Assembly (NCBI GenBank): GCA_002337525.1
Contig: DDGG01000003.1
Location: forward strand, 29,935-93,934
Direction of reading: 5' to 3'
DNA from: Alphaproteobacteria bacterium UBA1908
GTDB taxonomy: Bacteria > Pseudomonadota > Alphaproteobacteria > Caedimonadales > UBA1908
DNA: 64,000 nucleotides
The first letter of the stretch is position 1, and every line of letters starts with the position of its first letter. The notes under the pieces were generated by a model, which ran no database searches, was not told the DNA's origin, and saw nothing but the letters and a program-made list of their open reading frames with translations. The translations under genes and the position numbers were made by a program. Positions 43,664 to 52,434 of the stretch are shown here, piece by piece.

Positions 43664-44620
43664 ATGGTAATGGCCCTAGATTTTGAAAAACAAATTGCAG
43701 AGCTTGAAGGAAAATTGCGTGAGTTGCGCCACCTTTCAAGTGATGGCGAGCTTAATATTGCGGCAGAAGTCAAGCGTCTTGAAACAAAAATGACGCGCCT
43801 TTTGTCTCAGACCTATGAGAAATTAACGCCCTGGCAGAAAGTTCAGGTCGCACGTCATCCTGAACGCCCGCATTTTAAAGACTATGTTGCGGCTTTGATT
43901 GATGATTTTGTGCCACTTTCAGGAGATCGTGCTTTTGCAGATGATGCCGCTATTACGGGGGGGCTTGGAACTTTCCGGGGGCGAAGCGTTTTGATTATGG
44001 GTCATGAGAAAGGATCTGATACAGAAAGCCGTGTTCATCATAATTTTGGGATGCCGCGTCCCGAAGGGTACCGAAAAGCACAACGCCTGATGAATCTTGC
44101 AGATCGTTTTTCGTTACCTCTTATTACGTTGATTGATACAGCAGGGGCACACCCTGGTAAGGAAGCAGAAGAAAGAGGTCAGGCCGAGGCAATTGCCCGG
44201 TGCATAGAAACTTTGCTGGAGGTTTCAGTGCCTGTTGTTTCTGTTATTACCGGAGAAGGTGGATCCGGGGGAGCTATTGCTCTTGGGGTTGGCAATGATA
44301 TTCTAATGCTGGAACACTCAGTTTACTCTGTCATTTCTCCCGAAGGGTGTGCTTCTATTTTATGGCGTACAGCGAATAAAAAAGAAGAGGCAGCAAGTGC
44401 TCAAAAACTAACAGCCCAAGACCTTAAGGTGCTTGGCATCGCCGATAAAATTATTCAGGAACCTTTAGGGGGCGCCCACAGGTCTCCTCATGCGGCCATC
44501 GAATCTGTTGGAGACTCTATTGAAGAAGCCTTGCGGCAATATGCTCAGATTTCGGACCAGGACCTTCGTCAGGTACGCCGAGAAAAATTTCTGAAAATGG
44601 GTGAAAAGTCTTTATCCTAG
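43664..44620 (+). CDS. accA: Acetyl-CoA carboxylase carboxyltransferase alpha subunit
   Basis: The 318-residue protein is AccA: LDFEKQIAELEGKL start, VARHPERPHFKDYV, GHEKGSDTESRVHHNFGMPRPEGYRKA, and the GEGGSGGAIALGVG oxyanion/CoA site. With AccD it transfers CO2 from biotin to acetyl-CoA, the first step of fatty-acid synthesis. AAGGA lies 9 bases before the ATG. It follows xer by 25 bases, the order common in Alphaproteobacteria, so a shared transcript is likely. Confidence 0.98.
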   Translation: MVMALDFEKQIAELEGKLRELRHLSSDGELNIAAEVKRLETKMTRLLSQTYEKLTPWQKVQVARHPERPHFKDYVAALIDDFVPLSGDRAFADDAAITGGLGTFRGRSVLIMGHEKGSDTESRVHHNFGMPRPEGYRKAQRLMNLADRFSLPLITLIDTAGAHPGKEAEERGQAEAIARCIETLLEVSVPVVSVITGEGGSGGAIALGVGNDILMLEHSVYSVISPEGCASILWRTANKKEEAASAQKLTAQDLKVLGIADKIIQEPLGGAHRSPHAAIESVGDSIEEALRQYAQISDQDLRQVRREKFLKMGEKSLS

Positions 44621-44675
44621 AAGTCTTGTTTTTAACAGATTCAGATTAGCTTTTTACTTTAAAGGAGAACAAAAG

Positions 44676-45674
44676 TTGATTGTATCATTGAGAAAGAGTC
44701 TGATTTTTATAGGGTTTCTGGGGTTTTTTATGAGCTCTGTGAAAGCATCGCCTTTAGAAAGTGGAAGCCTGTGTGTATGGGAAGCCATGAAAATGGTTGT
44801 AAATCATCATGTTGTAGAACCCTCATGCGCACTTGATGTTGCTCGTGAGGCCCATAAAGTGAGACAGAGCCTTGATTTTACGCCGCCACCTCTGATGTTG
44901 GAGAGATTAAAAGAGCTGAGTCGTGGATTTTCAGAACAATTTCTTCAGCAAGTACATGACTATCTGGTAATGCTGGAAGCGGGAGATTCTTTAGAAAATA
45001 TTAATGATGTTGATGCGAGTAAGGAATCTTCTTTACAAGCAACTTTCTGTGACGGGAATTTTCACAGGACACCCAATCATTCCTCGATGTTTGTAGGTGA
45101 AACAATTTCAGATAACAATTCTTATCGTGTTGATTTTAATGAGGACGATTTACTGCAACAGGTTGTTTATGATCAGGATCCGCCCGAAGGGCCTAACCCA
45201 CCTTCTATTTCTCGAGATTGTGAGTTTTTGTCTCAAAAACAAGTGTCGTCTTATTTTAGGGTAAAATGTCTGACTGTTTTGCCTTTTAAGAGGTTTTTCT
45301 ATCCTTTTCCTTTGAGAGTAACGTCGAAAATAACCTTTCAAGATATGTTAGAAGTTTTCTATCTAAAGGCGATTCAGACTCGTGTGATAGAAACTGTTGT
45401 TCTAACCGAAGAAGAAACAGACTCGCTTTCTTCTCCCTTTAAAGTCTTATTGGAAACCCCATTGGCATTAGTCCTGAGTTATATTGCTGCTTTCGTAGTT
45501 CTTATGGTCGGCTCTTTTACAACATATCAGTTCCCTGCTTTGACCTTCGTTTCTAATGGTCAAACGTTCCTAAAGATAAGTAGTTATCATTTCAGAAGAA
45601 CACTTTTAGGCATGTTGGAAGATTTTGGTGTGATCCCAAGACAGTCTTGTCGATATAGAATCATCTTGAAGTAA
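44676..45674 (+). CDS. Exported or membrane protein of unknown function
   Basis: I choose the TTG at 44676, preceded by AAAGGAG, because it gives a clean signal peptide (SLIFIGFLGFFMSSVKA, cleavage before SPL). The ATG at 44601 lies inside accA and adds 25 unlikely residues. The 332-residue product has no recognised domain. It includes a helical region (to about 95), an acidic Pro-containing middle (DDLLQQVVYDQDPPEGPNPP), several Cys, and a hydrophobic segment near residues 263-285 (ALVLSYIAAFVVLMVGSFT) that could anchor it. A role at the envelope or host interface is guesswork. Confidence 0.65.
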   Translation: MIVSLRKSLIFIGFLGFFMSSVKASPLESGSLCVWEAMKMVVNHHVVEPSCALDVAREAHKVRQSLDFTPPPLMLERLKELSRGFSEQFLQQVHDYLVMLEAGDSLENINDVDASKESSLQATFCDGNFHRTPNHSSMFVGETISDNNSYRVDFNEDDLLQQVVYDQDPPEGPNPPSISRDCEFLSQKQVSSYFRVKCLTVLPFKRFFYPFPLRVTSKITFQDMLEVFYLKAIQTRVIETVVLTEEETDSLSSPFKVLLETPLALVLSYIAAFVVLMVGSFTTYQFPALTFVSNGQTFLKISSYHFRRTLLGMLEDFGVIPRQSCRYRIILK

Positions 45675-45705
45675 ATAAACTTTTCAAAAGGAAGCAGGGG
45701 GATTA

Positions 45706-46134
45706 ATGTCTGAAAAAGGAAATACCTTAACCCCTGTTCGTTTTAGGCCACATCATTTTTTATGCGCAAATGGATTTCAGGGAAAGGGGTATTCTTCTTC
45801 TTTTGTAGAAAATTTTTCAGCAATTGTTGACAGGCTTCGGGGGCCGGCAGGAGGCGAAATACCCTTTGTCATCGTTGAAGAAACTGATGATATTTGCCAT
45901 CCTTGTCCTCATCGTCGTGGGAAAAAGTGTAGCAAACAGATTCTCATTGACTCACTTGACAAACGACATGCGAGCGTTTTGGATTTAAAAGTAGGTCAGA
46001 AACTTACGTGGGGTGAAGCGCAACAAAAGATTATAAAATATGTAACGGATGATATTTTTCAGGAAATATGTCACGGGTGTTTTTGGCAAAAGGAAGGGAT
46101 GTGTTTGAAAGCCTTACGTAACCTTCGGCCATAA
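45706..46134 (+). CDS. DUF1284 domain protein
   Basis: The 142-residue protein has the DUF1284 start VRFRPHHFLCANGFQGKGYS and a cysteine set: CHPCPHRRGKKCSK (three Cys) and CHGCFWQKEGMCLKAL (three Cys). Six or more conserved cysteines suggest a metal or iron-sulfur site; I infer this and the family has no established function that I know. AGGGGG precedes the ATG. No operon partner is obvious. Confidence 0.85.
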   Translation: MSEKGNTLTPVRFRPHHFLCANGFQGKGYSSSFVENFSAIVDRLRGPAGGEIPFVIVEETDDICHPCPHRRGKKCSKQILIDSLDKRHASVLDLKVGQKLTWGEAQQKIIKYVTDDIFQEICHGCFWQKEGMCLKALRNLRP

Positions 46135-46238
46135 AATTTTTTTTCCAAGATAGTTATGTGTTGTTTGTATGTGTCAGAAAACTAAATGTTTTTTTCTGTT
46201 GTATTCGGGAAAATTCTAATGAAATGAAGGGGTAACCA

Positions 46239-47288
46239 ATGACACCAATGTCTGTGAAAAACTGGCCCTTGATGATGGGGTTTAAGGGGGTTGCACCCGA
46301 AGATGATGGTGTTCGTCGACTTGTAGAGTATTTGGAAGAAGGCTTTCTGGCAGGTGTTATCTTTTTTTCTCATAATCTTGTATCCCCCGCTCAAGTTAAA
46401 GAGCTTACGGATGTTTTTAGATCAGTCAAGACAGACTTCCCTCCTTTGCTGGCAATCGATCAGGAAGGAGGTCGTGTTCAGAGACTTTGTGAGAAGAATG
46501 GTTTTCGTTCATTTACAAGCGCGCGGGATATTGCAGAATCTTGTTCTCCTGAAGGGGCTGCTGATTTTTATGATGAGATGGCCCGGCAAACAGATGCGGC
46601 GGGTTTTAATTATGTTTTCGGTCCTGTTGTTGATCTTCATAGCAATAGTTGCCCTGTGATTGGAGGACTTAACAGGGCTTATGGAGTGTTGCCTTCAACA
46701 GTAGTTGCCTATGCGAAGGCCTTTGTTGAAGCGCACCGAAAAAGAGGAATTATAACATGCTTAAAGCATTTTCCAGGTCATGGTTTTGCTGTGGGAGATA
46801 CTCATGAGGGTTGGGTTGATGTCACGTCAACTTATCAGGCTCAAGAACAAGAACCTTTTAAAAGCCTGATTGAGTCGGGGTATGCAGACTCGATTATGAC
46901 AGCTCATATTTTTCACCGGGAGTGGGATGCACGATATCCTGTAAGTCTTTCTGACCATATTATCCCAGACCAGTTACGATGTAATTTAGCTTACCAGGGC
47001 CTTGTGGTAACAGATGATTTACACATGGGGGCTATTGGGAAGCATTTTGATCTGGACACAATTCTTTACCAGGCGATAAAAGCTCAAAATGATCTATTGA
47101 TCTTTTCTGGAAATCCTTTGGCTGCGGGGAATGATGCACATTTTGATTCCAGAGAGAAATTGCCGGAATATCTTCCCTGTTATGTTGAGAAGCTTTTGTG
47201 TCGAGGAAAGCTTCTGCCCGAGGATCTCCTAACGGCTCATAAAAGGTTAAAGGCTGTGTTCAGGGGGCTAGCCAATATGGATAATTAA
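46239..47288 (+). CDS. nagZ: Beta-N-acetylhexosaminidase NagZ
   Basis: The 349-residue glycoside hydrolase family 3 enzyme removes GlcNAc from recycled muropeptides in the cytoplasm. It has the substrate-binding AIDQEGGRVQRL segment, the flexible-loop motif CLKHFPGHGFAVGDTHEG with the catalytic His, and nucleophile Asp in VVTDDLHMGAI. AAGGGG precedes the ATG. It implies that peptidoglycan is made and recycled. It is monocistronic. Confidence 0.96.
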   Translation: MTPMSVKNWPLMMGFKGVAPEDDGVRRLVEYLEEGFLAGVIFFSHNLVSPAQVKELTDVFRSVKTDFPPLLAIDQEGGRVQRLCEKNGFRSFTSARDIAESCSPEGAADFYDEMARQTDAAGFNYVFGPVVDLHSNSCPVIGGLNRAYGVLPSTVVAYAKAFVEAHRKRGIITCLKHFPGHGFAVGDTHEGWVDVTSTYQAQEQEPFKSLIESGYADSIMTAHIFHREWDARYPVSLSDHIIPDQLRCNLAYQGLVVTDDLHMGAIGKHFDLDTILYQAIKAQNDLLIFSGNPLAAGNDAHFDSREKLPEYLPCYVEKLLCRGKLLPEDLLTAHKRLKAVFRGLANMDN

Positions 47289-47420
47289 GATTTTACTTTC
47301 AAAAAAGCGCTCTTCTTTTATGTCTTCTGGCGGCACTAAAATGACCAGCAGGACCCGGAAATAAAGTGAAAAAGAGATTTCTTATCTTTTATTGATATTA
47401 AAGAACGTAGAATTCTCAAT

Positions 47421-47446
47421 AAAAAAAAGCGCCCCCTAAGGGCGCC
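47421..47446 (-). terminator. Rho-independent terminator of the Flp pilin genes
   Basis: On the minus strand GGCGCC-C pairs with G-GGGCGC around TTAG and is followed by eight T (A-run 47421-47428). It lies 34 bases past the second pilin gene's stop. Confidence 0.85.
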
Positions 47447-47479
47447 TAGATGCCGTTTCTTTTTTAGTTTCTTATTATC

Positions 47480-47641
47480 TTACGGGAAGGATCCTGAAAC
47501 ACTTTCAAATTTTGCAAGAACACGGCTTCCAACATCATCAACAGAAGCTAAAATCACGACCGATAGAAACCCAGCAATAATGGCATATTCAATGGCCGAA
47601 GCACCGTCCTCACTTAATAAAAACTCCATCGCCTGTGACAC
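47480..47641 (-). CDS. Flp-type pilin, second copy
   Basis: The 53-residue ORF starts with GTG at 47641, with a perfect AGGAGG 5 bases upstream. It carries the Flp signature: a short leader with acidic residues, then LLSEDGASAIEYAIIAGFLSVVIL with the conserved Glu-Tyr of Flp pilins. Compared with the first copy it lacks the Gly of the usual cleavage context EYG (EYA instead) and has a different C-terminus (RVLAKFESVSGSFP). It follows the first pilin gene by 54 bases and shares its terminator. Confidence 0.8.
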   Translation of the reverse strand: MSQAMEFLLSEDGASAIEYAIIAGFLSVVILASVDDVGSRVLAKFESVSGSFP

Positions 47642-47695
47642 AATAGCCTCCTGTTTACGTTCTTAGAATAAGGGGAAAATCATCCCCCTTGCCAT

Positions 47696-47863
47696 TTAAC
47701 CAGTCAATTCATCACTGACGCCTTCAAATGTACCGGTCAAATCAGTACCTACCTGACCCGCAGCAACAACAATTGCTACAGCGATAAGGGCTGCAATCAA
47801 ACCATACTCAATCGCTGAAGCACCATCTTCTTCCTGGATAAACTTTTTAAATACTTTAATCAT
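47696..47863 (-). CDS. Flp-type pilin
   Basis: The 55-residue product starts at ATG 47863 (GGGGAG upstream; an in-frame ATG at 47983 gives an implausible 40-residue extension). It reads IKVFKKFIQEEDGASAIEYGLIAALIAVAIVVAAG, the classic Flp/Fap pilin with the EYG motif, and a short polar tail. Flp pilins are built by the Tad apparatus, none of which is in this window. It may be a remnant adhesin or belong with a tad locus elsewhere. Confidence 0.88.
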   Translation of the reverse strand: MIKVFKKFIQEEDGASAIEYGLIAALIAVAIVVAAGQVGTDLTGTFEGVSDELTG

Positions 47864-48200
47864 TTTTTTTCTCCCCGTAATGGCTTTCTCTATACAATTC
47901 ACTCCTAACACTTCTTCATTATCCAATAATATTATTAAAACATCGTAAACATCTTTACAGGATTTGAGATAATATTCACTCAAATCATATAAGGATTGTT
48001 ATTTCCCTGAAAAATAAGGGTTTTTTATCTTTTTCAATTTATAGTTCTTAACGTTTTTTTAGCAATTTACTGAGACATTATCGTGTTCCTTTTAAAAGAA
48101 GGTATAGCCAGCATTTATTTAAAAGTGTATATAGATAAATGGGTATCGATTTAGATCGATCATTTTAGTTCTAAGATAAGTAGAAACTGGGAGACTCTTA
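47864..48200. other. 337-base divergent region between Flp pilin and OmpA-like genes
   Basis: AT-rich, must contain both promoters. Visible structures are an ATCGAT-ttag-ATCGAT repeat (about 48145-48160) and a weak CCCT/AGGG dyad at about 48005-48018. No coding or RNA gene was seen. Confidence 0.45.
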
Positions 48201-49016
48201 ATGAAAAAATCATTCCATTCATGGGCCGCGAAAGCAGCAGTCATCACAACCGCCTTTTTTGCAGCTGGTTGTGCTGAGCACTATATTGACAAACTTGAGA
48301 ATGCAAAACTGGAAGGTTTGCCTTTTGCGGATCATCTCGCAAAAGAGTATGAGCTTTTTGCAAAACGTGAGTCACGCGTTTATAACGACCAGGTTGACGC
48401 AGCACACTTTGCTGTTAAAGGACTTCAAGCTGCGACAGGGTTAAATGTTCTGCCTGAAGATCCTCGCAAATGGGATCTTTCAGAAGATAATCTAAAATTC
48501 TTCTTGGATGCTCGTCGTCGTTTGACTTTTGCGTTAGACAAAAGCGGTCGTCGTGTTGCACCAGCTCTAGCTGCACGTACGCAAGTTTTCTTTGATTGCG
48601 CGGTTGAAGAATCAGAAGAGGCTTTCCAAAAAGAAAATATTGCCAAGTGTAAAAATGGCTTTATATCTTCTTTAAGAGAGCTGGAAAAAGCAGTCCACAC
48701 TCAGGCGCCGACTTTTTCTGTACATTTTGCGATGAACAGCTCGAAACTTGACGACAAAGCACATGAGACTTTAGCTGAAGTTGCAAAAGTTGCAAAAAAT
48801 ATTAATTTGCATGCTGTTGTTATAACAGGTCATACAGATGGTATTGGTGGACGTAAACATAATCTTGTTCTTTCACACAACCGTGCTGTTGCTGTTCGTG
48901 ATGCCCTTACGAAAATGGGTGTTAACGTGAAGCGCATCGAAAGTGTTGGTGGTGGTGAACTGGATGGTGCAGAGGTTGATCCTTCAAACCGTCGTGTTGA
49001 TATTCACGTTCACTAA
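48201..49016 (+). CDS. OmpA-family outer-membrane lipoprotein
   Basis: The 271-residue protein has a lipoprotein signal (lipobox AAGC at residues 21-24), a helical N-terminal half (about 25-160), and a C-terminal OmpA-like peptidoglycan-binding domain (about 170-271). That domain has FAMNSSKLDD, VVITGHTDGIGGRKHN and LSHNRAVAVRDAL with the conserved Asp and Arg that bind diaminopimelate. It likely tethers the outer membrane to the cell wall. Codon use is biased toward common codons (GTT, CGT), suggesting high expression. It has its own terminator. Confidence 0.9.
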   Translation: MKKSFHSWAAKAAVITTAFFAAGCAEHYIDKLENAKLEGLPFADHLAKEYELFAKRESRVYNDQVDAAHFAVKGLQAATGLNVLPEDPRKWDLSEDNLKFFLDARRRLTFALDKSGRRVAPALAARTQVFFDCAVEESEEAFQKENIAKCKNGFISSLRELEKAVHTQAPTFSVHFAMNSSKLDDKAHETLAEVAKVAKNINLHAVVITGHTDGIGGRKHNLVLSHNRAVAVRDALTKMGVNVKRIESVGGGELDGAEVDPSNRRVDIHVH

Positions 49017-49052
49017 AAATATTTGAAAGATCAAATTCTTTCCTAGCTTTAA

Positions 49053-49077
49053 AGCGGCCTTTTAGGGCCGCTTTTTT
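49053..49077 (+). terminator. Rho-independent terminator of the OmpA-like gene
   Basis: AGCGGCC (49053-49059) pairs with GGCCGCT (49066-49072), followed by a T-run. The remaining 250 bases to 49334 are AT-rich with no recognisable feature. Confidence 0.9.
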
Positions 49078-49334
49078 GTATAAATATAATAGATCTGGAC
49101 ACTCCTTTCCCATTGATATCTGATGCATTAGCTTTCTCCTGAAATCATTAGCAAAGTTAAAAGGGGCGTTATCACCTTCTATATTTATTTTGAGATAAAT
49201 TAGAAATATTTTAATGGACTCAATCAATAAGATACTTTGACATCCTTTACTTTATTTTAATATTTATTTTCTATTGTTTTTTTCTACTTAAAATTAATTA
49301 AGGTGTTCAATTATTTATTCTGGGATCTAATGCA

Positions 49335-50300
49335 ATGAAACATAATAACAAAAAAATAACTTCATTCTTTTTCCTTTTTCATATTCTTTTTTTCTCAATA
49401 AATTCAGAGTTGCTTTCTGATGACTCTCTCATTCTTCTTGAAAAAGAAATTAGACCAGGAGCCGGAAAAACATTTGGAAAGCAGGCTCGGTGGAAGCTTT
49501 TAACTGAAATACAGAATCTTATTCACAGATTTTCAAGCCCTTGTTGTCGCTCTTTAAAAAAGTTACAACAAAATCTTTTGCAATCAGATTCGTTTTTATC
49601 TCTAGAGCGGCATACAGGAAACTGGGAATCCCTGGAAAAAAAACTCAAAAAAGAGGGAGAGAAGAGTTTCTATCTTCTGGGTTTTGGAAGCCTTTTGGAC
49701 CCGAATTCCAGTAGCGAGTTCCAAACACGAAGAGAACCTGCAGTTGCTTTTGGTGTAAAACGATTCTTTGGTTTTAATCCCAGATCCCCGGAAAAATCTC
49801 CCCTGGGAATGCCGGAGGCACCTCATTCCCATGAGCAACTAAGACTGACAACACGTTTTACAAAAGATATGAAAGATATGACAAATGGTGTTCTATTCGA
49901 GATTAATCTTGAAACAGAAATGGATTCTTTTAGATCTCGTGAAAAAGGGTATGATTTGGTTAAAGTTCCTATTTTAAAAATTGTGAAAGATGAAAAAACT
50001 TATGAAGAAATTTACGAGCTGGATGAAGCTTATATTCTGGCCGAACCAGAAGGGGCTAGTCCTGCATCTGAGGCACCTCTCCACACCTTGTCCCCTCACA
50101 TTTCATATTTATATGTTTGTTTAAGAGGTGCCAGAATTTTATCCGAGCAATTTTCAGATAATTTATCTTTTTTGAACCTTTTTATTGAGACTACGTACTT
50201 AAGCGATGAGAAAACGCCAATTTCTGCGTGGGTTCGTTATGAAATTGAAAAGCAAAGGCAGCCTGGAGCCAGCCGTTCTTTTCTTGATGCAAAAAGTTAG
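49335..50300 (+). CDS. Exported gamma-glutamylcyclotransferase-like protein
   Basis: The 321-residue product has an N-terminal hydrophobic segment (FFFLFHILFFSINSELL) that looks like a signal peptide or anchor. After a helical region, residues about 112-290 resemble the gamma-glutamylcyclotransferase fold: the substrate-loop YLLGFGSLLDPNS (YGSL in the family) and a likely catalytic Glu in DSFRSREKGYDLVKVP. The family cyclises gamma-glutamyl amides, as in glutathione breakdown. An exported member would be unusual. The assignment rests on two short motifs. It lies just upstream of tRNA-Leu on the opposite strand. Confidence 0.6.
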   Translation: MKHNNKKITSFFFLFHILFFSINSELLSDDSLILLEKEIRPGAGKTFGKQARWKLLTEIQNLIHRFSSPCCRSLKKLQQNLLQSDSFLSLERHTGNWESLEKKLKKEGEKSFYLLGFGSLLDPNSSSEFQTRREPAVAFGVKRFFGFNPRSPEKSPLGMPEAPHSHEQLRLTTRFTKDMKDMTNGVLFEINLETEMDSFRSREKGYDLVKVPILKIVKDEKTYEEIYELDEAYILAEPEGASPASEAPLHTLSPHISYLYVCLRGARILSEQFSDNLSFLNLFIETTYLSDEKTPISAWVRYEIEKQRQPGASRSFLDAKS

Positions 50301-50308
50301 ATTAAAGG

Positions 50309-50395
50309 TGGTGCCCCCAGGGAGACTCGAACTCCCACAACCTTTCGGTTAGCAGATTTTGAGTCTGCCGCGTCTACCAATTCCACCACAGGGGC
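50309..50395 (-). tRNA. tRNA-Leu (anticodon CAA)
   Basis: An 87-base class II tRNA with encoded CCA: acceptor GCCCCTG/TGGGGGC (two G-U pairs), D-arm GTGGAATTGGTAGACGC, anticodon loop CTCAAAA (anticodon CAA), a variable arm AACCGAAAGGTT and T-loop TTCGAGT. Confidence 0.96.
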
Positions 50396-50543
50396 ACACA
50401 AAAAAAATTTATCTTAAGACAACCTAAGTGGTAATGATTTTAAAAGCAAAAACCATTACCATTGACATATAACAGACTAACGTCATTGGTCAAGGAAAAT
50501 CATTACTTTTCCCTTTTAAGGTCAGGCTTTTTCTATAGAGTAC

Positions 50544-52334
50544 TTAAAAGCCTGTTTCCGTTTCAGGAGGCAAGTGAACGCGAATACTAAGCTCTTTTAA
50601 CTGTTGGTCGCTAACAGAATTTGGAGCCTGCATTAATAAATCTTCAGCTTTTTGATTCATTGGAAAGGCGACAACTTCACGTAAGTTGGGCTCGTCCGCA
50701 AGTAACATAACGATACGGTCGATGCCGGGGGCGCACCCTCCATGAGGGGGGGCTCCAAACTTAAAGGCATTTAACATGCCCCCAAATTCGCTCTCAACTA
50801 TATCATGAGAATAACCTGCAATTTCAAAGGCTTTATACATAATCTGAGGCAAGTGATTTCGAATGGCACCGCTGGAGAGTTCAATACCATTGCAAACAAT
50901 ATCGTATTGATAAGCTTTGATCTCTAGCGGGTTTTGAGTTTCTAGTGCGTTCAAACCACCTTGTGGCATTGAAAAGGGGTTATGGGAAAATTCAATTTTA
51001 TCCGTCTGTTCGTCTTTTTCAAACATCGGAAAATCAACAATCCAGCAGAATTGGAAGCTATTCTTTTCAATGCAATCAAGTTCTTCCGCAATACGTGTTC
51101 TGGCAAGACCTGCAAGGGGTGCTGCTTGTTTCTCGGGGCCGCAGACAAAGAAAACGGCATCTCCCGTTTCACACCCGGTTTCTTGTCTCAGGGTTGCAAG
51201 ACGTTCTTCTGACAAGAACCTCGCAATGGGTCCCTTTGCTCCTTCATCTGAAAAAATAATATACCCAAGACCTGGTGCACCTTCTGATTGAGCCCACTTA
51301 TTTAATTTATCAAAAAAACTGCGGGGTTTTTTTGCAGCCTCTTTCCCTTGAATCGCGCGCACAACTGATCCGGCAGCAACGGCCTTTGAGAAAATACCAA
51401 AGTCCGATCCTTCGAAAACAGAACTGACATCAGAAATCATCAAAGGGTTTCGAAGATCAGGTTTATCAGAGCCATAACGAAGCATAGCTTCTTTATAGGG
51501 AATCCTTACAAAAGGATAGTCAGAGATGCTTTTATCCTTGGAGAATTTTGTGAAAACAGCGTGTAATACAGGTTCAATCGCTTTAAAGACATCATCCTGA
51601 GTGGCAAAAGCCATTTCGAAATCCAACTGATAAAACTCACCTGGAGAGCGGTCTGCACGGGCATCTTCGTCTCTAAAGCAGGGAGCTATCTGGAAGTATT
51701 TATCAAACCCGGCGACCATTAAAAGCTGCTTGAATTGTTGCGGTGCTTGAGGAAGAGCATAAAATTTACCGGGATGTAAACGGCTGGGAACAAGAAAATC
51801 ACGCGCCCCTTCAGGAGAACTGGATGTTAAAATGGGCGTTTGAATTTCAAGGAAACCTTGCTGAGTCATGTGCCGTCGAATTGACGCGATGATCTCACTT
51901 CTCAAAACAATATTCCTATGCATTTTCTCACGTCGCAGATCCAAAAAACGATAACTGAGGCGAGTTTCCTCGGGGAATTCCTGATCACTGTTTACCTGAA
52001 TCGGAAGAACATCTGCTTCAGACTCAAGGATGAAATCAGTGATGACAAGTTCGACATCGCCTGTTGGCATTTGGGTGTTTTGTGTTTCCGGGGATCGCGA
52101 AACAACTTGACCTGTAACAGTAGCAACACTTTCGAGACGGGCTGCTTCAGCTGCTTTGAAAGAAGGTGAATTTGTTTCAATAACGCATTGAGTTAGACCA
52201 AAGTGATCTCTTATATCAATAAAGAGTAGATTTCCGTGATCTCTTTTTCGATGGATCCATCCTGAGAGACGGGCTGTTTTTCCAGCATCGGTTTGCCGGA
52301 GTTCACCACAAGTGTGAGTACGATAGGGGTGCAT
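50544..52334 (-). CDS. aspS: Aspartyl-tRNA synthetase
   Basis: The start is ATG at 52334 (CAGAGG upstream); an in-frame upstream start would add 13 untypical residues. The 596-residue class IIb synthetase has an N-terminal OB anticodon-binding domain ([25 protein letters not shown]), motif 2 [19 protein letters not shown], a bacterial insertion domain (about 290-410) and motif 3 [13 protein letters not shown]. It charges tRNA-Asp, and in many bacteria lacking GatCAB independence also tRNA-Asn. It stands alone, divergent from rnd with a 100-base gap. Confidence 0.98.
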   Translation of the reverse strand: MHPYRTHTCGELRQTDAGKTARLSGWIHRKRDHGNLLFIDIRDHFGLTQCVIETNSPSFKAAEAARLESVATVTGQVVSRSPETQNTQMPTGDVELVITDFILESEADVLPIQVNSDQEFPEETRLSYRFLDLRREKMHRNIVLRSEIIASIRRHMTQQGFLEIQTPILTSSSPEGARDFLVPSRLHPGKFYALPQAPQQFKQLLMVAGFDKYFQIAPCFRDEDARADRSPGEFYQLDFEMAFATQDDVFKAIEPVLHAVFTKFSKDKSISDYPFVRIPYKEAMLRYGSDKPDLRNPLMISDVSSVFEGSDFGIFSKAVAAGSVVRAIQGKEAAKKPRSFFDKLNKWAQSEGAPGLGYIIFSDEGAKGPIARFLSEERLATLRQETGCETGDAVFFVCGPEKQAAPLAGLARTRIAEELDCIEKNSFQFCWIVDFPMFEKDEQTDKIEFSHNPFSMPQGGLNALETQNPLEIKAYQYDIVCNGIELSSGAIRNHLPQIMYKAFEIAGYSHDIVESEFGGMLNAFKFGAPPHGGCAPGIDRIVMLLADEPNLREVVAFPMNQKAEDLLMQAPNSVSDQQLKELSIRVHLPPETETGF

Positions 52335-52434
52335 AAAAAAACCTCTGGGTGTCAAAAGTAAAATATGCTGCAAAATAGCAATTTTTGAAACAAAGTGCTA
52401 CAGTCGTTCCATATTTTTAAACAAGAATGTTTTT

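Noticed and set aside
50430..50515. Inverted repeats GGTAATG/CATTACC and GGAAAA/TTTTCC between tRNA-Leu and aspS
   Set aside because: AT-rich with poor T-runs on the minus strand; they could be weak terminators but I cannot support it.
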